From Streptomyces sp. S.PB5 (GTDB taxonomy: Bacteria; Actinomycetota; Actinomycetes; Streptomycetales; Streptomycetaceae), in contig NZ_JAQMWP010000007.1 in assembly GCF_030403745.1 (NCBI RefSeq), positions 248,001-312,000 of the forward strand: DNA of 64,000 bases, written 5' to 3'. Below are positions 16,861-25,315 of this stretch, in pieces. The translations under genes and the position numbers were made by a program. Every line of letters starts with the position of its first letter. Positions within the stretch are counted from its first letter, which is position 1. The notes below the pieces were generated by a model. The model was not told where the DNA came from. It searched no databases and saw nothing but the letters and a program-made list of their open reading frames with translations.

Positions 16861-18090
16861 GTGATCGCCGCTCCCGAACTCGGGCTCACCGAGGAAGACG
16901 TCATCGAACGGGCCGTGCGACTGCGGCCCGTCCTGCTCGAACGCCAGGCGGAGACCGAGCGACTGACGCATTATCCGAAGTCCACCCACGACGACTTCCT
17001 GCGGGCCGGCTTCTACCGGATGCTCCAGCCACGCCGGTACGGCGGCTACGAGTTCGGTCTGCCCGTCTTCTGTCGCGTGGTCACCGAGATCGCCCGCGGC
17101 TGCCCCTCCACGGGCTGGGCCCTCTCCCTGACCTCGGCCCATGTCCTGCAGGTCGCGGGGTACTTCGGGGAACAGGCCCAGGACGAGATCTTCGGCGCCG
17201 ACGGCGACTTCCGGGCGGCGTCCACCGTCGCGCCCGTGGGCGTCGCGCAGCCCGACGGCGACGGCCATGTCGTCCTCGACGGCACCTGGCCGTACTCCTC
17301 GGGCGCCCCCTACTCCACGCACTACGTCGGCCAGACCCTGACCGCCGGGGATCCGCCCGGGCCCCCGGTGCTGTTCGTCGCCCCGCGTCCGGTGTGGACG
17401 GTCCTCGACGACTGGCACGGCGTGCTCGGACTGCGCGGCAGCGGCTCCAACAGCGTCCATATGGACAACGCCCGCATACCGGCGTACCTCACCTGCGAGG
17501 CCAGCCTCATCGACCTGCCCTGCGAGGGCGGCAGCGTCGGCTCCAAGCTGCACGGCAACCCGATGTACGCCCATCGCGCGCCGAGCTTCTACCACGCGGA
17601 ACTGGCGGCCGTCATCGTCGGCATCGGATACGCCGCCGCCGACGAGTACGCCCGCATCGTGGCGAACCGCCCCCTCCTCCTGGAGCCCGACCGCACCCGT
17701 GCCGACCTGTACGACTACCAACGGCACCTGGGCGAGGCGCTCGGCCTGATCCGTACCGCCGAGGCCGCCCTGCAGCACACCGCCGCCGACTGGATGGAGA
17801 CCTGCCGGCGCAATGCCGCCGGGGAGGCGCCGTTCACCGTCGCGGAGGACAACCGGCTGGCGCTGATGTTCCTGAACGCCGGGCGGATGGCCTGGGACGC
17901 CTTCCAGAACATCCTGTTCCGAACGGCCGGCTCCCGGCACGCCCGCGACGGCGAGCGGATGCAGCGCTACTTCCGGGACGCGGCCACGTACTGGACGCAC
18001 GTCGGGCCCGGCATGGCCGAGCCGCTGTTCCGGCGGGTCGGCTGCGACCGGCTGGGCCTGCCCTCGGAGCACATCCCGCTCATTCCCTGA
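16861..18090 (+). CDS. Acyl-CoA-dehydrogenase-fold flavin monooxygenase, HsaA/oxygenase type
   Basis: 409 residues from GTG at 16861, with AGGAGG six bases upstream. The acyl-CoA dehydrogenase fold is visible: FYRMLQPRRYGGYEF, GCPSTGWALSLTSAH, and LGLRGSGSNSVHMDNARIP in the flavin-binding beta domain. A C-terminal helical type-2 domain follows. The catalytic-base glutamate region of true dehydrogenases is not evident. This places it with two-component flavin-dependent monooxygenases such as HsaA and similar aromatic hydroxylases, which use reduced flavin from a separate reductase. No reductase lies next to it. CACGT motifs recur between 16819 and 16850 ahead of the gene, of unknown meaning. 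Confidence 0.82.
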   Translation: MIAAPELGLTEEDVIERAVRLRPVLLERQAETERLTHYPKSTHDDFLRAGFYRMLQPRRYGGYEFGLPVFCRVVTEIARGCPSTGWALSLTSAHVLQVAGYFGEQAQDEIFGADGDFRAASTVAPVGVAQPDGDGHVVLDGTWPYSSGAPYSTHYVGQTLTAGDPPGPPVLFVAPRPVWTVLDDWHGVLGLRGSGSNSVHMDNARIPAYLTCEASLIDLPCEGGSVGSKLHGNPMYAHRAPSFYHAELAAVIVGIGYAAADEYARIVANRPLLLEPDRTRADLYDYQRHLGEALGLIRTAEAALQHTAADWMETCRRNAAGEAPFTVAEDNRLALMFLNAGRMAWDAFQNILFRTAGSRHARDGERMQRYFRDAATYWTHVGPGMAEPLFRRVGCDRLGLPSEHIPLIP

Positions 18091-18187
18091 GCACCCGCGG
18101 GAATGCTCCCGTCCCGATCGGGTACGCGCTCAGGGCCGCACCGGGGCCCAGCGAGCCCCGCACGACCGCCGCTATCAGGGGATTGCC

Positions 18188-18595
18188 ATGCAGACACCCG
18201 CGAACGACAACTCCGCCACCCCGGCCAGGCGGGCGCTCGACGCACTCGCCGAGAACACCGAGGACATGGCGGCGCTGGACACGCTCGCCAGCAGCGACGT
18301 GCTCGTGCCCGTGCCCGACGACGCCAGCGACGCGGACGCCGCCGACCCCACCGCGGTCGCGCTGCCCGTGATCGAGCAGCCCGGCGGCGCTCCGGTGGTG
18401 CCCGTGTTCACCTCGGAGTCCGAGCTGGCCGGACTGCTGCCCTATGTCTCCCGCTACCGGCTGGTGCCGCTGGGCGCGCTCGCCTCGGAGTGGCCGACGG
18501 ACGAACTGGCGCTGACGATAGACGCCGCGTCCGAGCATCCGCTGACGCTCACCTCGGAGGGGGTGCGGACGCTGCTGGGCCGGCCGCACGGCTGA
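18188..18595 (+). CDS. SseB N-terminal domain protein
   Basis: 135 residues. After an acidic, Ala/Asp-rich head, VLVPVPDDA and VPVFTSESELAGLLP match the SseB domain, a small fold common in Streptomyces proteins of unknown role (first named from a Salmonella-like serine-sensitivity gene). There is no signal peptide or membrane helix. GGGGA precedes the ATG. It lies 97 bp behind the monooxygenase and ends at a strong structured terminator. Family assignment is good; function is unknown. Confidence 0.8.
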   Translation: MQTPANDNSATPARRALDALAENTEDMAALDTLASSDVLVPVPDDASDADAADPTAVALPVIEQPGGAPVVPVFTSESELAGLLPYVSRYRLVPLGALASEWPTDELALTIDAASEHPLTLTSEGVRTLLGRPHG

Positions 18596-18603
18596 ACAGG
18601 GTC

Positions 18604-18649
18604 GGGGCCCGGTCACCGTGATCTCACGGAGGGGGAGCGACCGGGCCCC
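18604..18649 (+). terminator. Terminator with a hairpin nested in its loop
   Basis: GGGGCCCGGTC at 18604-18614 pairs perfectly with GACCGGGCCCC at 18639-18649. The loop itself contains a second perfect hairpin, CCGTGA/TCACGG, at 18616-18629. The structure starts nine bases after the SseB-domain gene and ends its transcript. Confidence 0.8.
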
Positions 18650-18935
18650 GAGGGCACAGGCGGACTGCCGCTCCCGTACCCAGGGTTCACGCCGACGTCC
18701 GGGTCGAGCGGCGCCGACTCCGCTCGTCCCGGACGTCCACGATCGCCGTGCCCCGAAGATAGGGCCCCGTGGCCGGTCTGTCGCTCCGGGATGCGCGGAG
18801 TCTGTCCGCAAAACGCGGCGGAACGTGGCGGCTCACGGCAGATCGCGGCGGGTCGTGGCGGATTCCCTCACGCGGCCCGCAGTGTCTGCGACGGAGTCTC
18901 CCGAAACCGCTCCCGTCTCCCCCTCCGACGGGTTC
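18650..18935. other. Gene-free convergent spacer with a second long hairpin and decamer repeats
   Basis: No credible gene lies between the SseB-domain gene and the convergent FAD-linked oxidase. A large hairpin at 18694-18737 has a 10 bp outer stem (GACGTCCGGG/CCCGGACGTC), a T.T mismatch, a 7 bp inner stem (CGAGCGG/CCGCTCG) and an 8-base loop, and could end transcripts from the minus-strand operon. Decamer repeats follow at 18812-18861. The rest looks unremarkable. Confidence 0.7.
18812..18861. repeat. Five consecutive 10 bp repeats, consensus NNCGYGGCGG
   Basis: Five back-to-back decamers: AACGCGGCGG, AACGTGGCGG, CTCACGGCAG, ATCGCGGCGG and GTCGTGGCGG. The third is the most divergent. The 10 bp period is close to one helical turn, so every unit faces the same side of the DNA. 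The array lies 75 bp past the end of the organosulfur operon in a gene-free spacer. No promoter was recognised within it. Confidence 0.65.
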
Positions 18936-20312
18936 TCACAGGCTCTTCCCGGGATTGAGGATCCCGCGGGGATCGAACACGTCCTTCAGCCGCCGTTGCA
19001 ACCCGTGCGCGGCGGGGCCGAGTTCATCGGCCACCCACTGCCGCTTCAGCGTCCCCACCCCGTGCTCGCCGGTCAGCGTCCCGCCCAGCCGCAGCGCCAG
19101 TGCGAAGATCTCCCCGGCCGCCTCCCAGGCCGCGTCCGGCAGCCGGTCGAGGGACGGGTCCACCACGATGATCGGGTGCAGATTGCCGTCCGCCGCGTGG
19201 GCGATGGTGAAGACCGGCACGTCATGGCGGGCGGAGATCCCGCGAATCTCCCGCACGGCTTCGGCCAGCCGGGAGCGCGGGACCGCGATGTCCTCGATCA
19301 ACGGCCGGCCCAGTCGCTCCAGTGCGGGCAGGGCGCCACGCCGGGCCGCCAGCAGGGCCTCGGCCTCGGCCGGGTCCTGGGTCGTCTCGACGGTGACGGC
19401 CAGGGGTTCGAGGAGCCGCGCGACCGCCTCCGCCTCGACCGCCGCCCCCGCTCCGTCGCACTGCACCACCAGCAGCGCCGCGCCCCGCTCCCGCAGCGCC
19501 GGATCGACGGCGTGCAGCACGGGCCCGTCGACCAGCTCCGCCAGCGCGGGCTCGACACCGGCCCGGCCGATGGCCTGCGACGCCTCCGCCGCCGCCTCGA
19601 ACGTGGCGAAGTACGCGGCGAGCGTGGCGGTCGCCACCGGAACGGGCCGCAGCCGCAGTGTGGCCGAGGTGATGACCGCGAGCGTGCCCTCCGAACCGGT
19701 GAGCAGGGCCGTGAGGTCGTATCCCGTGACGCCTTTGACCGTACGGCGGCCCGTGCGCACCACCGTCCCGTCGGCCAGCACCGCCTCCAGCCCGAGCACA
19801 CTGTCCCGGGTCACCCCGTACTTGGCGCACCGCAGCCCGCCCGCGTTGGTCGCGATGTTCCCGCCGATCGTGGAGAGGGCGGCACTCGCGGGGTCGGGCG
19901 CGTAGCGCAGGCCGTGCGCACCGGCCGCACGGTCCAGCTCGGCGGTGATCACCCCGGGTTCGACGACGGCGAGCTGGTCGTCGGCCGAGAGTTCCAGGAT
20001 GCGGTTCATCCCGGAGAGGTCCAGGACGAGGGAGCCGTCGCCCGCGGTCGCCCCGCCGGACAGCCCGGTGCCCGCCCCGCGCGGTACCACGGGGACACCG
20101 AGCGCATGCGCGTGCCGGAGGGTCACGGTCACGTCCTCCGTCCGGCGGGCGTGGACGACGACGAGGGGCTCGCCGTCGGGTGCGGCACCGGAGCGGTCGG
20201 TCGCATGGGCGAGGAGCACGGCCGGGTCGGTGGTGAGCCGGTCCGGCGGGAGGTCGCGGGCGAGGAGCCCGAGGAGCTGGGCGGAGACGGTGGTCTCCGG
20301 GGCCGCGGTCAT
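18936..20312 (-). CDS. FAD-linked oxidase, glycolate oxidase GlcD / D-2-hydroxyacid dehydrogenase type
   Basis: 458 residues. The FAD-binding PCMH domain shows VVPRGAGTGLSGGA near residue 75 and GGNIATNAGGLRCAKYGVTRD near residue 150. The C-terminal FAD-oxidase domain has HAADGNLHP and GEHGVGTLKRQW, with the conserved His-rich active site. Relatives oxidise 2-hydroxy acids such as glycolate, D-lactate or sulfolactate. The ATG at 20312 overlaps the stop of the preceding acyl-CoA-dehydrogenase-like gene, making this the last gene of the organosulfur operon. A hydroxyacid formed from the desulfonated substrate is a reasonable but untested candidate. Confidence 0.9.
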   Translation of the reverse strand: MTAAPETTVSAQLLGLLARDLPPDRLTTDPAVLLAHATDRSGAAPDGEPLVVVHARRTEDVTVTLRHAHALGVPVVPRGAGTGLSGGATAGDGSLVLDLSGMNRILELSADDQLAVVEPGVITAELDRAAGAHGLRYAPDPASAALSTIGGNIATNAGGLRCAKYGVTRDSVLGLEAVLADGTVVRTGRRTVKGVTGYDLTALLTGSEGTLAVITSATLRLRPVPVATATLAAYFATFEAAAEASQAIGRAGVEPALAELVDGPVLHAVDPALRERGAALLVVQCDGAGAAVEAEAVARLLEPLAVTVETTQDPAEAEALLAARRGALPALERLGRPLIEDIAVPRSRLAEAVREIRGISARHDVPVFTIAHAADGNLHPIIVVDPSLDRLPDAAWEAAGEIFALALRLGGTLTGEHGVGTLKRQWVADELGPAAHGLQRRLKDVFDPRGILNPGKSL

Positions 20313-21475
20313 GGGGCGAGTGCCTTCGGTGCGTCGGACGGGGTGGACCGGGCGAGTGCTGTCGTGCCGATGGCGAGCAGCGAGATGTCCTCCTGGGGCG
20401 CGTGCACGGGCGCGCACTGGATGTCCCGGAAGTGCCGCTCCAGCGGATTGCCCCGGGCCAGCCCCGGGTTCCCCAGCAGCCGCACGGCCAGCTCGACGGC
20501 CCGTACCCCGTGCCGGTCGGCCAGCACCCGCGCGCCGAGCGCCTGCTCCGGCGGGTACGACGTGTCGCCCGCGTCGAGCCTGGCGGCCCCGTCGAACACC
20601 AGCTGCTCGGCCGCGGCGAGCAGCACCTCGATCTCCCCGGCGGTCCGCCGGAAACGTTCCGTACGAGCCACCGGATGCCCGAGATTGGCGGGCACGCGCG
20701 TGTGGGCGAAGGTGTGGAAGGAGGACTGCGCGGCCCGTGCCACCCCCAGGTAGAGCGCGGCCAGCGGGAGATGGAGCGCCGCGCCCGCCCGGTTGTCCTG
20801 CTCGGAGGCAGGACCGTACGGACCGAGGCCGATGACCTGCTCGTACGGGATCCGCACCTCGTCGAAGGTCACGTCGTGGCTGCCGCTCGCCCGCAGTCCC
20901 AACTGGTCCCAGTTGCCGGCGATCTCGATGCCGGGCGAGCCGCCGGGGACGAGGAACGTGCCCACGCGTGGCTCCGGTTCGTCGGTCGTCGCCCACACCA
21001 GGAACCAGTCGAGCCCCTCCGCGCCGGTCACGAACCGCTTGGTGCCGCTGACCGCCCAGCCGTCGGCGGTGCGCCGGGCCCGGGTGGCGGGCAGTCCCCC
21101 TCGCGCGGGGGAGCCGAGGTCGGGCTCCACGCGCGCGTGGTTGATGAGTACGGGGCGTGCGAAGGACTCCTTGACCACGCGCGCGTACAACTCCTCGGGC
21201 CAGTGCGGTTGCGCCGCCTGCCGGGCGTGGCTGGTCAGCGTCATCGCCGCGATCAGGGCGACGGAGGGGTCGCCCTGTCCGAGCCGGTGCAGGATGCGCG
21301 CGGTCTCCTCGACACCGGCGCCCTGACCGCCGTACCGCTCCCCGATGGTCGCGGTGAGCAGTCCGGCCTCGTGTGCGAGCCGCAGGGACTCGGCGGGGAA
21401 GGTCCCCGACCGGTCGTGGCGGGCGGCGAGTTCGGCGATGCGGTCGGTCACGGGACCTTCTCCGGGGCGGCTCAC
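20309..21475 (-). CDS. Acyl-CoA-dehydrogenase-family flavoprotein in the organosulfur operon
   Basis: 388 residues with the three-domain acyl-CoA dehydrogenase fold: ERYGGQGAGVEETARILHRL, then LGLRASGSHDVTFDEVRIP in the beta domain, and a C-terminal helical bundle with LLGNPGLARGNPLERHFRDIQ. Its place among sulfonate genes points to the SfnB/DszC-like branch, whose members oxidise sulfones, thiophenes or related compounds with reduced FMN. GTG at 21475 overlaps the stop of the preceding gene; an internal GTG at 21451 has the better GGAGAAGG site, so the first eight residues are uncertain. It overlaps the FAD-linked oxidase gene by 4 bp. Confidence 0.88.
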   Translation of the reverse strand: MSRPGEGPVTDRIAELAARHDRSGTFPAESLRLAHEAGLLTATIGERYGGQGAGVEETARILHRLGQGDPSVALIAAMTLTSHARQAAQPHWPEELYARVVKESFARPVLINHARVEPDLGSPARGGLPATRARRTADGWAVSGTKRFVTGAEGLDWFLVWATTDEPEPRVGTFLVPGGSPGIEIAGNWDQLGLRASGSHDVTFDEVRIPYEQVIGLGPYGPASEQDNRAGAALHLPLAALYLGVARAAQSSFHTFAHTRVPANLGHPVARTERFRRTAGEIEVLLAAAEQLVFDGAARLDAGDTSYPPEQALGARVLADRHGVRAVELAVRLLGNPGLARGNPLERHFRDIQCAPVHAPQEDISLLAIGTTALARSTPSDAPKALAP

Positions 21476-22470
21476 AGGGCCTTTTCCAGGTCGGCGTCGA
21501 GTGCGGTGCTCCAGAACGACTTCACGTCCAACTCCGACTTCAGCGCGCCGAGTTCGGTGAACACGTCGGCCACCTTCTGCTGGGAGGCGATGGTGTCGTC
21601 GCCGACGGTCCTGGCCCGGGTCGGGCGCTGGGCCTGGGCGGCTGCCAGGTCCTTCTTCGCCTGGGCGAGCGGCTGGTGGGTGGCGTCGGCGGTGACCTTG
21701 GCGAAGCCGTCCAGGTGCCCGTCACGGACGTAGGCGTACGCCTTGGTGATCCGGGCGATCAGATCGGCTGCCGCCGCCTTCTCCTCGGGGCTCCCCAGCA
21801 CGCTGTCGCGGGCCGACCAGAGGAAGTTGCCCGACAGGATGTCCTTGCCCGAGCCGATGGTCGTCGCTCCCTGTTGGTGGGCGGTGATGATCGAGGTGCC
21901 GTAGGAGGCGAAGGCGTCGATGCTGCCGCCGTTGAGGGCGGCCAGACCGTCGTTGGGGAGCAGCGGCTTGGCATCGATGTCGGACCACTTCAGGCCCGCC
22001 CGCTTCAGCAGCTCGTAGAGGAAGTAGTGGGCGGTGGTGTTCTGGACGTAACCGACCTTCCTGCCCTTCAGCCCGGCGATGTCGGTCACCTTCGAACCCT
22101 TGGGGACGACGACCTCCTGGTTGAGCGTGGCGCCGCGCTGCACGGCGACCACCTTGAAGTTCGGGGCGCCGTCGGCGGCGGCGAAGACCGGCGGGATCTC
22201 GCTGGAGGACGCGAGGTCCAGGGCCCCGGCGCGGATGGCCTGAAGCTGCTGGTCACCGCCCTGGAAGAGGCTCCACTTCACCTTGTAGGGGGTGTCGTCG
22301 AGGCCCGCGTACTTCAGTACGGCTTCCTCCGACTTCCAGCCGGTGGAACCGACCCTGAGGGTGACGTCGGCAGGGGAGTCGGCCTCGGCGTCGCCCCCGC
22401 AGGCCGTGGCGAACGGCAGGAACAGGGCGATCAGGGCGGCGGACGAGCGCAGGGTACGGCGGAACAACAC
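21472..22470 (-). CDS. ABC transporter substrate-binding lipoprotein, sulfonate/nitrate type (second SsuA-like)
   Basis: 332 residues. A lipoprotein signal ends in ATACGGD, giving a lipid-anchored cysteine near residue 24. The mature domain is SsuA/TauA-like: VKWSLFQGGDQQLQAIRAGALDLA, then LKGRKVGYVQNTTAHYFLYELLKRAGL and IDAFASYGT. It should capture an aliphatic or aromatic sulfonate at the cell surface. It differs clearly from the other binding protein of the operon at 23602-24570, so two substrate ranges may feed one permease and ATPase. It starts 10 bp after the monooxygenase gene. Confidence 0.9.
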   Translation of the reverse strand: MLFRRTLRSSAALIALFLPFATACGGDAEADSPADVTLRVGSTGWKSEEAVLKYAGLDDTPYKVKWSLFQGGDQQLQAIRAGALDLASSSEIPPVFAAADGAPNFKVVAVQRGATLNQEVVVPKGSKVTDIAGLKGRKVGYVQNTTAHYFLYELLKRAGLKWSDIDAKPLLPNDGLAALNGGSIDAFASYGTSIITAHQQGATTIGSGKDILSGNFLWSARDSVLGSPEEKAAAADLIARITKAYAYVRDGHLDGFAKVTADATHQPLAQAKKDLAAAQAQRPTRARTVGDDTIASQQKVADVFTELGALKSELDVKSFWSTALDADLEKAL

Positions 22471-22480
22471 GGGGACTCCA

Positions 22481-23578
22481 TCAGGCTGCGTGGGTGGTGG
22501 TGGCGCGGTGGGCGAGTTCCTGCCGGACCAGGGGCAGGATGTGACGGGCGTAGTCGATCGCGTCGTTCAGCGGGTCGTAGCCGCGGATCGACAGCAGGTC
22601 ACAGCCGATGTCGACGTAGTCGAGCAGCGCCTTCGCGACCGTCTCGGGGGTGCCGACCAGCGCGGTCGAGGCACCGGCGGCGTTGGTGGCGACCGCGGGC
22701 GCGGTCCACAGGCAGCGGTCGTGGACCTCGCCGCGCTCGGCGATGTCGAGGAGCCGCTGGGAGCCGACGTTGGCCGGCCGGCCGGTGGTGCGGTAGTGGC
22801 GGAGCAACTCGGTGTTCCTCGCCTGGTCCTTGAGGACGCCCAGGGTGCGGTGCGCCTTCTCCCAGGCCAGTTCCTCGGTGGGCGCGATGATCGGCCGGAA
22901 CGACACCCAGATACGGGGACGGGGGCGCCCGGCGGCATCGGCGACGGCGTTCACGGCGGCGATCTGCTCGGCGGTCTCCTTCAGCGGCTCGCCCCAGAGA
23001 CCGAAGATGTCGCCCTGCCGGCCGCCGACCCGGTAGGCGTCCCGCGAGGAGCCGCCGACGGAGATCGGCACCAGCCCGTTCACGGGCTTCACGTCCGAGT
23101 AATAGCCCTCGAACCTGAAGTACGTGCCCTCGTGCGAGACCGGCCCGTCGGCCTGCCACACCTTCCTGAGGATCTGGATGTACTCGTCCGAACGCTCGTA
23201 GCGCTCCGCCTTGTCGAGGTAGTCGCCCTCCCGGCGCTGCTCCTCGTCGCTGCCCCCGGAGATGATGTGCAGGGTCAGCCGGCCCTTGCTGATCTGGTCG
23301 AGGGTGGCCAGCGCGCGGGCCGCGTGGGTCGGGAAGATGACTCCCGGCCGGTGGGCGAGGATCGGGCGGATCCGCTCGGTGTGCGTGGCGACGAACTGGG
23401 CGATCTGGAAGGCGTCCGGGGACGCCGAGTGATAGGCGACCAGCGTGTGGTCGAAGCCGCCGTCGTCCAGAGCGCGGGCGTATTTGCGCAGATGGTCGGT
23501 GTCGAGGCCGGTCCGGCCGGCGGCGGGCCCCGAGGCTCCGGCGTCGGTGTGGACGGCGCTGATGAATTCGACGGGCAT
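22481..23578 (-). CDS. ssuD: LLM-class FMNH2-dependent monooxygenase, SsuD-like
   Basis: 365 residues, the usual length of alkanesulfonate monooxygenase. Bacterial-luciferase-like segments are visible: VAYHSASPDAFQIAQFVA, RPILAHRPGVIFPTHAARAL, LHIISGGSDEEQRREGDYL and ADGPVSHEGTYFRFEGYYS. SsuD cleaves the carbon-sulfur bond of sulfonates with O2 and FMNH2 to yield sulfite and an aldehyde or acid. An FMN reductase (SsuE) must supply FMNH2 but none is encoded in this operon. AGGGAG lies eight bases ahead of the ATG. Close relatives act on other organosulfur compounds, so the exact substrate is open. Confidence 0.9.
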   Translation of the reverse strand: MPVEFISAVHTDAGASGPAAGRTGLDTDHLRKYARALDDGGFDHTLVAYHSASPDAFQIAQFVATHTERIRPILAHRPGVIFPTHAARALATLDQISKGRLTLHIISGGSDEEQRREGDYLDKAERYERSDEYIQILRKVWQADGPVSHEGTYFRFEGYYSDVKPVNGLVPISVGGSSRDAYRVGGRQGDIFGLWGEPLKETAEQIAAVNAVADAAGRPRPRIWVSFRPIIAPTEELAWEKAHRTLGVLKDQARNTELLRHYRTTGRPANVGSQRLLDIAERGEVHDRCLWTAPAVATNAAGASTALVGTPETVAKALLDYVDIGCDLLSIRGYDPLNDAIDYARHILPLVRQELAHRATTTHAA

Positions 23579-23601
23579 GAGCAACTCCCTCTGAAAGAAG
23601 G

Positions 23602-24570
23602 TCACTTGAGCAGGGACGTGTCGGCCGACTTCGCCACGTCGACGTTCGGGTCCAGGACACCGATGCCGTTCATGAGGTCGGCGACGCCCTGGACGGTCGT
23701 GTTGACGTCGTCGGTGATGGGCAGGACCTGGCTGTACGCCGCCGAGGCGAGCGTCTTCGCCACGGAGGCGTCGGCGCCGCTGCGCTCCTGGATGGCGTCG
23801 GCATAGGCGTCCTGGTGGGTGCTGGTCCACTTCAGGGCCGTGCCGAGACGCTTGAGGAAGTCCGAGAGCGCGGCCTTCTTCCCGGAGTCGGCTAGGGCCT
23901 TCTCGGAGGCGTTGATGAATCCGATGCCGCTGACCCGGCCGTCGGCACCGTCGACGAGGAGCTTGCCGCCCTGCTCCAGTGCCACCGCCTGGTAGACCCC
24001 GAAGATCGCCCAGGCCTGGATCTTCCCGGAGGCGAACGCGGCCTGGGCGTCGGTCGGCAGCAGGTACTGGACCTGGACGTCCTTGTAGCTGAGCCCGTTC
24101 TGCTTCAGCGCGTTGGCCAGCAGATACTCCGAGACACTGCCCTTGGCCGAGGACACCACGACCTTCCGGCCCTTGAGGTCCTGCACGCCGTCGATGCCGG
24201 AGTCCTTGCGGACGACGATGCCCACATGGGTGCCGTCGTTCTTCAGCGCGGCCACGTTCTTGATCTTCACGCCGCCGCTGAGCGCCTGGAGCGCCGGCAG
24301 ATCGGCGGAGTAGCCGGTGTCGGCGGCGCCCGCCTGGACGGCCTGGTAGAGCGGGGCCGCACCCTCGAACTCGGCCCACTTCACCTTGTACTTCGCGCCC
24401 TTCAGGGCGTCCGAGGCGGCGACGATCGTCTGGAGGGTCTTGGCCTGGTCGCCGACGGTGAGCGTGACCTGCCCCGAGGAGGAGCTCTCCGCGGAGGAGT
24501 CCGCGCCGCAGGCGGTCAGCGCCAGCAGGGAGGTCAGGCTCAGTGCGGCGGCTGCGATTCTGCGGATCAC
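23602..24570 (-). CDS. ssuA: ABC transporter substrate-binding lipoprotein, SsuA-like (first copy)
   Basis: 322 residues from GTG at 24570. The lipobox LTACGADSS gives an anchored cysteine near residue 21, followed by a Ser-rich linker. The binding domain has VKWAEFEGAAPLYQAVQAGAAD, GVQDLKGRKVVVSSAKGSVSEY and IQAWAIFGVYQAVALEQGG, as in SsuA/AtsR proteins. It delivers a sulfonate to the permease-ATPase pair encoded just upstream. The start overlaps the ATPase stop (GTGA). Confidence 0.92.
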   Translation of the reverse strand: MIRRIAAAALSLTSLLALTACGADSSAESSSSGQVTLTVGDQAKTLQTIVAASDALKGAKYKVKWAEFEGAAPLYQAVQAGAADTGYSADLPALQALSGGVKIKNVAALKNDGTHVGIVVRKDSGIDGVQDLKGRKVVVSSAKGSVSEYLLANALKQNGLSYKDVQVQYLLPTDAQAAFASGKIQAWAIFGVYQAVALEQGGKLLVDGADGRVSGIGFINASEKALADSGKKAALSDFLKRLGTALKWTSTHQDAYADAIQERSGADASVAKTLASAAYSQVLPITDDVNTTVQGVADLMNGIGVLDPNVDVAKSADTSLLK

Positions 24571-25313
24571 GAGGGGATTCCTTCCAGAGCGGGGGCCTGG
24601 GTGTCGGCGGGGGCGTGGGTGTGGGTCACGCCGAGCCAGTCCAGGAGGCGGGCGCGCAGGGTCACGAACTCGGAGGCGGTCAGATCGCGGGGGCGGGGCA
24701 GCTCGACGGTCAGCTCATGGGCGATACGGCCCTCGTCCATCACCAGCACCCGGTCGGCGAGCAGCAGTGCCTCCTCCACGTCATGGGTGACCAGGAGGAT
24801 CGCGCAGCCGTGCCGCCGCCACAGCTCGGCGACCAGCTGCTGCACCCTGCCCCGGGTCAGGGCGTCGAGAGCGCCGAACGGCTCGTCCAGAAGCAGCAGT
24901 TCGGGCTCGCGGACCAGGGCGCGGGCGAGCGAGACGCGCTGGGCCTGACCCCCGGAGAGCGTCTTGGGCCAGACGGCCGCCCGGTCCTGGATGCCGACCT
25001 CGTCGAGCGCCTTGAGCGCCAGCGCCCTGTCGGGGCGGCCGGGCAGCCCGAGGACGACATTGCGCCACACCTTCAGCCAGGGCAGCAGCCGCGGCGACTG
25101 GAACGCGGCACTGCGCCGGGCGGGTACGGTCACCTCGCCGCCGATCTCCTCGTCGAGCCCGGCGAGGATGCGCAGCAGTGTCGACTTGCCGCAGCCGCTG
25201 TGCCCGAGCAGAGCCACGAACTCGCCCTCCCGGATGTCGAGATCGAGCTCGTGCAGGACGGTGTTGCCGTCGAAGGCCCGCGAAAGCCCCCGTATCTCCA
25301 CACTGTTGGGCAT
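24567..25313 (-). CDS. ssuB: ABC transporter ATP-binding protein for sulfonates
   Basis: 248 residues with all ABC ATPase motifs: Walker A GHSGCGKST, Q-loop FQSPRLLPWLKV, signature LSGGQAQRVSLARAL, Walker B LLLLDEPFGALD and the switch histidine in LLVTHDVEEAL. The sequence matches the SsuB/TauB group. It powers the adjacent permease. The start ATG is two bases after the permease stop and the end overlaps ssuA by 4 bp, so all are translationally linked. Confidence 0.94.
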   Translation of the reverse strand: MPNSVEIRGLSRAFDGNTVLHELDLDIREGEFVALLGHSGCGKSTLLRILAGLDEEIGGEVTVPARRSAAFQSPRLLPWLKVWRNVVLGLPGRPDRALALKALDEVGIQDRAAVWPKTLSGGQAQRVSLARALVREPELLLLDEPFGALDALTRGRVQQLVAELWRRHGCAILLVTHDVEEALLLADRVLVMDEGRIAHELTVELPRPRDLTASEFVTLRARLLDWLGVTHTHAPADTQAPALEGIPS

Positions 25314-25315
25314 CT

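Noticed and set aside
18812..18861. Decamer array considered as a CRISPR or coding repeat
   Set aside because: Units are contiguous without spacers and only 10 bp long, no cas genes exist nearby, and no reading frame gives a plausible peptide repeat.
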